From the NCBI GenBank assembly GCA_010015745.1, contig ML978370.1, forward strand, positions 1 through 26,557: DNA of 26,557 bases, read 5' to 3'. This stretch comes from Setomelanomma holmii (lineage: Eukaryota; Ascomycota; Dothideomycetes; Pleosporales; Phaeosphaeriaceae). Of the stretch, positions 20,812 to 26,557 are shown one piece after another (within the stretch, counting starts at the first letter, position 1; every line of letters starts with the position of its first letter). A program made the translations under genes and the position numbers. The notes under the pieces were generated by a model. It did no database searches. It was given only the letters and a program-made list of their open reading frames with translations, and was not told the origin of the DNA.

Positions 20812-20840
20812 GGTGTGCGGGGTTTTTTTGCACCCGCGTG
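20812..20840 (-). repeat. Right terminal inverted repeat of mariner element
   Basis: GGTGTGCGGGG followed by a T-run and GCACCCGCGTG is the reverse complement of the left repeat, with one substitution and one extra T. Confidence 0.8.
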
Positions 20841-21174
20841 CCGCTACCCATCAATCACCAGCCTTCACGTAGCGTGCTCATCTTCATCCTTCCAGAAGTT
20901 CCGGAAGGCATTGGATGACTGTTTCCTGAGCCATGTGAAGCGATGGTGGAAATCCTCTAGGCCATGGAGCCGGCTACTCCGATCTTTGACGCAGACCAGC
21001 GCTGCACTCCTTGGCCCATACAAGCGCTTTCCATTCACGAGTGGCATGATTCAGTTGCGGAAAAGCTCAACCTGAACGGATCTGAGGAGGTATCATGAGA
21101 CGAAACACAAAAGACAACGACAGCGACCGTACGGGGAAATTCCCCACCCATACAATCTCTCAGAGCTAGTCTGA
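20841..21174. other. Degenerate coding-like DNA between mariner element and permease fragment
   Basis: One plus-strand frame at about 20974-21096 reads like protein (EPATPIFDADQRCTPWPI, then HEWHDSVAEKLNLNGSEEVS). It is preceded by an in-frame TAG and ended by TGA. I do not recognise it. It may be a remnant of the permease gene's central loop or of another gene. Confidence 0.25.
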
Positions 21175-21444
21175 AGCGGCCCTGCCTATCCACCATACAC
21201 TACCATCTACTTCATCTGGTCCACCGCGAAAATCAGCACCAAAGTCCCCGTGCCACTCTGGATCCTCGCCTTCGGAGGTGCAAATATCGTCGTCGGTCTC
21301 TGGACATATGGGTACAACATCATGCGCGCTCTCGGTACTAAAATTACCCTGCACTCACCATCTCGTGGTTTCTCCATGGAGCTCGGCGCTGCAATTACCA
21401 TCATCATGGCGACGAAGTTGGCGCTGCCGGTCTCGACAACGCAG
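21175..21444 (+). pseudogene. PHO-4/Pho89 family phosphate permease fragment, cut by copia LTR
   Basis: The open frame reads YTTIYFIWSTAKISTKVPVP, then LWILAFGGANIVVGLWTYGYN, IMRALGTKITLHSPSRGFSM, and ELGAAITIIMATKLALPVST followed by TQ. This is the second signature repeat of the Pho-4 family (Na+/phosphate symporters such as Pho89 and PHO-4), including the PSRGFSMELGAA and LPVSTTQ motifs. Family knowledge: the protein is a multi-pass plasma-membrane transporter, and the next residues should be a conserved C-x-T-G stretch. Instead, after CAG (Gln) at 21442-21444 the sequence becomes the copia LTR. On the 5' side, a TGA at 21172-21174 and unaligned sequence show further decay. The rest of the gene, if it survives, should lie beyond the right end of the window. 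Confidence 0.8.
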
Positions 21445-21766
21445 TGGGCTGATTGGTTGGTGGATAATCCACGTGACCATGCGTGCCCTAGGCTTACACA
21501 CCTCCCTCAGGTTCAACGTATGTAGAAGCTGATGTGATCATAGGCCACCCCCTACCCTGTATAGGGGTAGAGCTGCTTGTTTGAGTGCGGTGGGTAGCCG
21601 CTTGATTGGAGCAGTGCCAGGTGGGGATTGTCCGCCGTCGCGGTGTTGGTTGATCTCGCTGATGAGCGTCCTCAAAAGCATGTGAGATCTGATTGCTTCT
21701 CGTTCTGTATAGAGGTTGGTGGTATCCCTGGCAAGTATGAAAGTATATAGCGTTGTAGGGTGTACA
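21445..21766 (-). repeat. 3' LTR of copia element
   Basis: This 322-base LTR runs from TGGGCTGATTGG to GGGTGTACA on the plus strand, so it is bounded by TG...CA in both orientations. In element orientation the sequence AAAAGGC just before it can serve as the polypurine tract, and CTATATAC inside is a possible TATA box. The outer end matches 26517-26557 exactly over the 41 bases visible. The inner boundary is inferred from the TG/CA and polypurine features. Confidence 0.7.
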
Positions 21767-21784
21767 GCCTTTTAAGCTTATTGT

Positions 21785-24700
21785 TTAGGAAACAAGTTGA
21801 AATGTAAGAGTGATACCCAATTTTCGTGTCTCTGACAAGGCAACAGTTTTGTTAAACCATCAGCTGGCTGGCTTTTGGTCTGTATATATGAGAGATTGAT
21901 ATTATGCTTTTGCGCTTCCTAGCATAGCCAGTGATGATGTATGTTGACATGCCGTAGTGAAGTTTTGAGATGTGGCGTAGCTGTAGTGACTAGGTGAATC
22001 GTCTGCTGGTTATCACAGAATAGTATTTGCTCATTGCCTGGATCAAATTCGATGTCCTCGAAGAGTCTCCACCACCATAGTAGCTCTGTGCCTGCTGACG
22101 ATGCGGCGATGAGTTCAGCTTCAGTGGTAGATTTAGTGACACATTGTTGAAGTGTTGCTTTCCAGTCGATTAGACCGCCGAACAGAAAGAAGATGTAGCC
22201 TTGTGAGCTTTTTCGTGTCGCTTTGTAGTCAGCATATGAGGCGTCAGTGGCACCAAAGAAGTCTGGTTCTTTGTGATCAATTATATGAGCAGTATCAGTG
22301 GATATCGAAGCGTCGTAGTAGAGCGCTCGATCCTTTGTATGGTGTAGATATGCTATCGTCTGATAGGCAGCGTCAATATGGCGTTGAGTCAGATTGATGA
22401 GAAACTCTGCCAATTTTGAGTGAGCTTTGGAGACATCAGGTCGCGTAGCAGTAGCGACATAGCCGATAGATCCGACTAGCTGTGCATATCTGCTCAAGTT
22501 GGCTTCGTTCTTTAGCTTGTCTGAAGGAAGGAGCTCTTCAAATAGAAGCGGAGTAGGTGGAGGTCAATTAAACGGCTTTGGCGATAGATATTTCGTATTG
22601 AGCTTGTCCAGATATGCTGCTTGCAATAGCCAGATCGATCCAGTAGACCTGTCACGGTGTGTCTGTATACCGCAGAAGGTGGAAAGTTCTCCTAGCAATC
22701 GGATCTCGTATCAACAAAGTAGCTTACGTTCGAAGTCATTAAGAGCAGCTCTATGAGCTGGCTTAGCAAGAACAACGATATCGTCAACATAGAAGAATAC
22801 TAGCAGTTTCTCGTTTTTCTACAGGCATGGTGCGGCCTTCACTTCCTCAAGTCTAAACTCTGCAAGGGTCTTTGTGAACTCTTTGTACCATAGTAGTGGT
22901 GACGTTTTGAGGCCGTATAACGCACAGCGTAGTTCCCATAGATAGTCAGAATCAGAGAAACCTTCTGGCAGATGGCAGTATACGGGTGTGGCAAGCTGGG
23001 CATTTGTGAAGGCACTGACGGCATTGTACTGTCGAACTTCCATATTGAAGTAGGCGGCAATAGCCATTAGTGCACGAAAGATACGTGTAGGTAGTGTGGC
23101 AGCATACGTGTCTTCAGCTGTCGTTTGAAGATCGCCACGTACACTCACTCGAGCTTTGTATTTAATGAGATATCCTTCACTGTAAAACTTGTACTTGAAC
23201 ACCCAAAGCAGTGGTAGGACCTCGTGGTCTTGAGCGTTGAAGTCCTTCCACGTAATCGTCCTATAGGTGTCTTTTCGCTTGATGTCGGACAGCTCGCGCT
23301 GCATAGCTGCAATAAAACCTTGTTTGTGTAGAGCTGGTAGCTTCATTGCATCTTGGTAAAACCGAGGTTCAGGAGGTAGATTCGAGTGATGGAATCGTGT
23401 TTTTAGAGCGGTAGTAGATGCAGCTACAAAGGTTGACTAGTACTTGCTGATTAAGAAGCTGCTGCCCTTGCGTGAGCGTTTTCGCGATCGTGTTGATCCT
23501 TCAGGAAGGATATGCGTTGCGCGTAGGTTGCTGTCAATCAATTCGCGTCTTTGAGCAGCGTTCGAGTCGCGTAAGTCGCGTCGCTTCCGCTTTCTTGATG
23601 CTTGAGTAGACTGGAAGTCTAGTGTGGGGCTGCGACCGCGTGTGGTTGACGAGGCTTGATCTGAGCGGCCTGATTGAGTGTCTGGATAGGGAGAGATTGT
23701 AGCAGCAGGAGTTGGCAGGTGAGGATCACTGTTGTACGCATTGTGAGGCTTTGAGCGAGTGTCCAAAGGCGGGCTGGATACCACCTGATCAAGTTCTGGT
23801 ATGGTGCTATACTCGTCTTCTGAAGAATCCTCTAGATCCTGCAAAGTTGGCACATAAAGTGTGTATGTGATTGTTTTAAGCTCTTCTCCTTGTAGAAGCG
23901 GATCAGATTCGTCTCTGTGCTGGTAGAAGAGATTCTCCTTAAAGGTAACATCTCGGATACGAATAACCTTTCCTTGATGTGCTCTGCTTCTCGCATTTGG
24001 TAGCCATACTCAGTAGATGTTCGATGAGTCGTATCCAACCAGATATCCAATAAGCGCTCGTGGAGTTAATTTGTCGCCGTGTGGTATCTGTTGACGAAGT
24101 GTGTATGCTCGGCAGCCGTATACTCGTAGGTGAGCGATGGAAGGCTGCTTCAAGTAGGCCATTTCAAATAGAGTCTTCCAACCGATTGTTCGTGTAGGTG
24201 TACGGTTGAGTAGATAAGCTGCAGCGATGTATATCTCAGGAGCAAGCGGCAGAGGCAGATTTGAAGTGACACTCATCGATCAACTTCGGGTAATTAAATT
24301 CTTGCCTGAGCAATTAAGAATATGACAGTAGTGTTGAATTCGCGCTTGATTGATCGGTCTAGGCGAGTAAGAACCTTAAGTAATGTTGCTTTATCGCGCT
24401 TTGCAATTGTATAGACAAAATTGAGCTTTGTGTACAGGTCAAATCCGTGGAAGACATATCGATGTCCGTTATAGGCAGTGACATCGAGCTGTATGAGGTC
24501 GATAGCTACTGTTTCGAAGGGAGGAGACGCGCCAAGCTCGTGTCCAATACGTCGTGAGATGATTTGGTGTGACTTGTTTTGCAAGCATTCTTTGCAGTTG
24601 ATCGTAGCTGGAGCAGCACCTGTAGGTGGCAGTATGCCCCTGACATGGCTTGATAGCTGGTCAATGGCATTACTGCCCGCATGTCCTAGCAAGACATGAA

Positions 24701-26356
24701 GCTGTGGCTTTGTAAGCAATCGAGGCTTGAGCGGTAAAGCTGAGTATTGTGGCCTGCGTTGATTGGTTGCAAAAGCTGCATGTTGCAGTGGTAGTTGTGC
24801 TGCAGGCTGAGAGCGATGCACAACTAGCTAGTGACCTCTCAATCAGGTAAGCTTTGCGATATCTTCATGAGATGTTCCTGTGCAATACAGTATATTTCGA
24901 CCAGAATCGAAGTGGATGTTTGATGACGTTAGATGCGAGAGAGAGACTAGGCTGGTGAAGAATGATGAGATAAGTGCTACTCACTTCAGCGTCGTTGTCT
25001 TGATACCGTTTGGTGTTGATAGAGGTATTGTGACTTCTCCCCATGCTTCGATTATAGTTTCTGAACCGCCTGCTAAGACGATATCGTCGTCAGCTGCTGG
25101 AGCTTTCCAATGGAACTCAGCAGGGTTGTTGCAGATGTGGATATCAGTAGCAGGATCCAGCGTCCATGAGTGGAGAAGCGGATAATCGTGGAGCGATGAC
25201 TGGTTGTTGAATGCCGATGAGAAGACTGCATAGGCCTCGTGCGGGGATCGATCTGTAGGTTGATCGCCGGCGTCAACTTCTATTGAATCAGATTTGGCAG
25301 GTTTATCAGCATCCTTGCTCCTCTGCTTTTTGTACCGCTGGTTCTTTTCTTGAATCTTGTTGAGTATGCCTGTCTTATCTGCAGCTTCAAATGAAGTTAA
25401 TCTTCTTAGCTTTTTCAGGGTCTTTGACAAATCCTCGTGTTCTAAGTGCTGTATCGATGTAGGGGCACTGTCCCTAGAAGTGAATGTCGCCACAAAGGCA
25501 GGGCTTTAATAGTTTCTCATTGCCTCTTGATCTTTTCTTCTTGTACGGAGATTCTTGACTATTTAACGCAGCTCCAAATACACCTCCATGAATGTTTGTC
25601 TTCCTTGAGTGCGTTGTACGATGATAGCGTAGGAAGTCGGCGAGGATAGTAGACAGTTGGGACTGGCTTGGTATAGGTACATTGTGATTCGAGTGCCACA
25701 TCTCTTCAGCTTTGAATATATTGAGTGAGGCACTCCCAGCGTATGCAGCATCGACTAGCTTGATAGCTCGTACAAGATCCTTGTGCGCTCGGAAGCCATT
25801 TACTTCTAGTAAATTGAGCTGCTTTGCTCGGTTATATGCTATGAGAAACTCACTGCACCAATCTTCGATGTTTGATCGTCGAGCATGCAGGACCTTGGCT
25901 GCTTCGTAGGCTTTCTGTACGCGGTATTCTTGATCAGAAGTTGTTGGAGAGTAGAGATCCTGAAGCGTTTTTGATTTGATTGTGTACAGATAGCTTGTCT
26001 TTGATGTGATAGAGGAGATCCTGCTGTATGGTCTTAGTGATATGTGCTTCAACTTGTCCTAACTTATCTCTCTGGCGTCTGTATTCTTTAATTTCTTTGT
26101 AGTAGTTGCTGAGATCTTGATTGTATTGCAAGAGAGCCTGCTGAGTAGGCTGAGTTGGTGGAGATCCGTCAGCGTTGACAGTAGGTGCTGGCCGAACAGG
26201 CTTCTCAGGTTTCTGGAGCGGATGATGGATCTGGTTGGGATCAATATACTCCCATACGTCTCCTGCTTCAGCAATGCGTTTGACAACAAAGATCCAGAGT
26301 TCCTAGTTACTCTGGCCTTGAAGGACAATGTCAGGAGTAACAGAAGTTTTTGACAT
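21785..26356 (-). pseudogene. Copia gag-pol polyprotein remnant
   Basis: The frame starts at the ATG at 26356 (MSKTSVTPDIVLQGQSN), with a TAG where W is expected before ELWIFVVKR. The gag part (about 25474-26356) ends in a zinc-knuckle-like CLCGDIHF..QC. The protease site near 25160 reads WTLDPATDIHICNNPAEF, so the usual D-S-A/G is D-P-A. The integrase zinc region has LHVLLGHAGS and CKECLQNKSHQ (about 24590-24720). Its core includes FETVAIDLIQL, and its tail is YLLNRTPT...LRVYGCRAY (24010-24276). The reverse transcriptase (22780-23346) has LLWVFKYKF, YLIKYKARV and YCHLPEGF, with an intact FYVDDIVVL (YVDD at 22780-22791). RNase H (21919-22497) has DASYAD, KSTTEAELIA and FCDNQQTIHL, followed by a decayed ADGLTK-like tail. 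Stops and frameshifts in nearly every domain exclude activity. Confidence 0.85.
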
Positions 26357-26516
26357 GTTGACAGCGACGTTATTAAGGTAGATAGGTAGTTGAATGATAG
26401 ATAGAGCGGATTAGGCCGGGCTCATAACTGTAAGCTTAAAAAGGTAGGTTAATAATATGATATGAGTTGTGTTGTTCTGTGTCGGACTGAGGTGTCCGTT
26501 TATATACATGAAGTAG

Positions 26517-26557
26517 TGGGCTGATTGGTTGGTGGATAATCCACGTGACCATGCGTG
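26517..26557 (-). repeat. 5' LTR of copia element (partial, cut by window edge)
   Basis: These 41 bases are identical to 21445-21485 and run to the end of the window. The outer end of the LTR contains an interrupted palindrome GTGGAT-A-ATCCAC. Confidence 0.8.

Larger units (their letters stand above)
19410..20840 (+). mobile_element. Tc1/mariner-type DNA transposon, decayed
   Basis: This element of about 1.43 kb is bounded by near-identical inverted repeats at 19410-19437 and 20812-20840. It carries one transposase reading frame on the plus strand, now interrupted. TAGCG occurs just outside both repeats (19396-19400, and the complement of 20841-20845), so the true ends and the TA target duplication may lie there, with a few extra bases on the left. 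It separates the MCM5 promoter from the phosphate-permease remnant. Confidence 0.8.
21445..26557 (-). mobile_element. Ty1/copia LTR retrotransposon, decayed, running off the window
   Basis: The element lies on the minus strand. Its 3' LTR is at 21445-21766, and the first 41 bases of the 5' LTR are at 26517-26557. The internal order, read on the minus strand, is gag, protease, integrase, reverse transcriptase and RNase H, the Pseudoviridae/copia order. Many stops and frameshifts interrupt the coding region. It is inserted in a phosphate-permease gene. Confidence 0.9.

Noticed and set aside
1..26557. CRISPR arrays, operons, ribosome binding sites or phage genes
   Set aside because: None is present. 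The window is eukaryotic, with spliced monocistronic genes.

Overview
This is genomic DNA from a filamentous ascomycete, most likely a Dothideomycete (inference). The evidence is short spliceosomal introns of 46-74 bases with GTRNGY donors and CTRAY-type branch sites, a HapX-type bZIP iron regulator, the fungal DUF7730 family, a fungal-type Tc1/mariner element and a Ty1/copia element. Many nonsense codons look like C:G-to-T:A changes, as repeat-induced point mutation (RIP) would produce.

Left arm (1-6.3 kb). About 1.3 kb has no recognisable gene. It is followed by a DUF7730 gene (+), a broken secreted HExxH metalloprotease gene (-), a weak unidentified ORF pair (-), and a broken gene (+) for a secreted or membrane protein that I do not recognise. 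A 160-bp MITE-like element follows.

Middle block (6.5-13.2 kb). This holds a membrane-anchored pepsin-fold protein that appears to lack both catalytic aspartates (-), a GNAT acetyltransferase (+), an odd tRNA-like locus (-), and a hapX-like bZIP gene (-) with a perfect ATCAGATAA GATA-factor site just upstream of its start codon.

Right arm (13.6-16.3 kb). The three gene families of the left arm occur again, in the same relative order and orientation but inverted as a block, and all three copies are broken. Introns sit at the same codon and phase in each pair. A deletion has removed the 5' ends of the metalloprotease and membrane-protein copies and the space between them. This inverted three-gene duplication flanking the middle block is the most notable feature of the window.

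Right end (17-26.6 kb). A complete three-exon MCM5 replicative helicase gene (-) has MluI-cell-cycle-box motifs in a short promoter. That promoter is bounded by a decayed Tc1/mariner element (19.4-20.8 kb). Next is a fragment of a PHO-4/Pho89 phosphate permease gene, cut at an exact codon boundary by the 3' LTR of a decayed Ty1/copia element. The copia element lies on the minus strand and runs off the window inside its other LTR.
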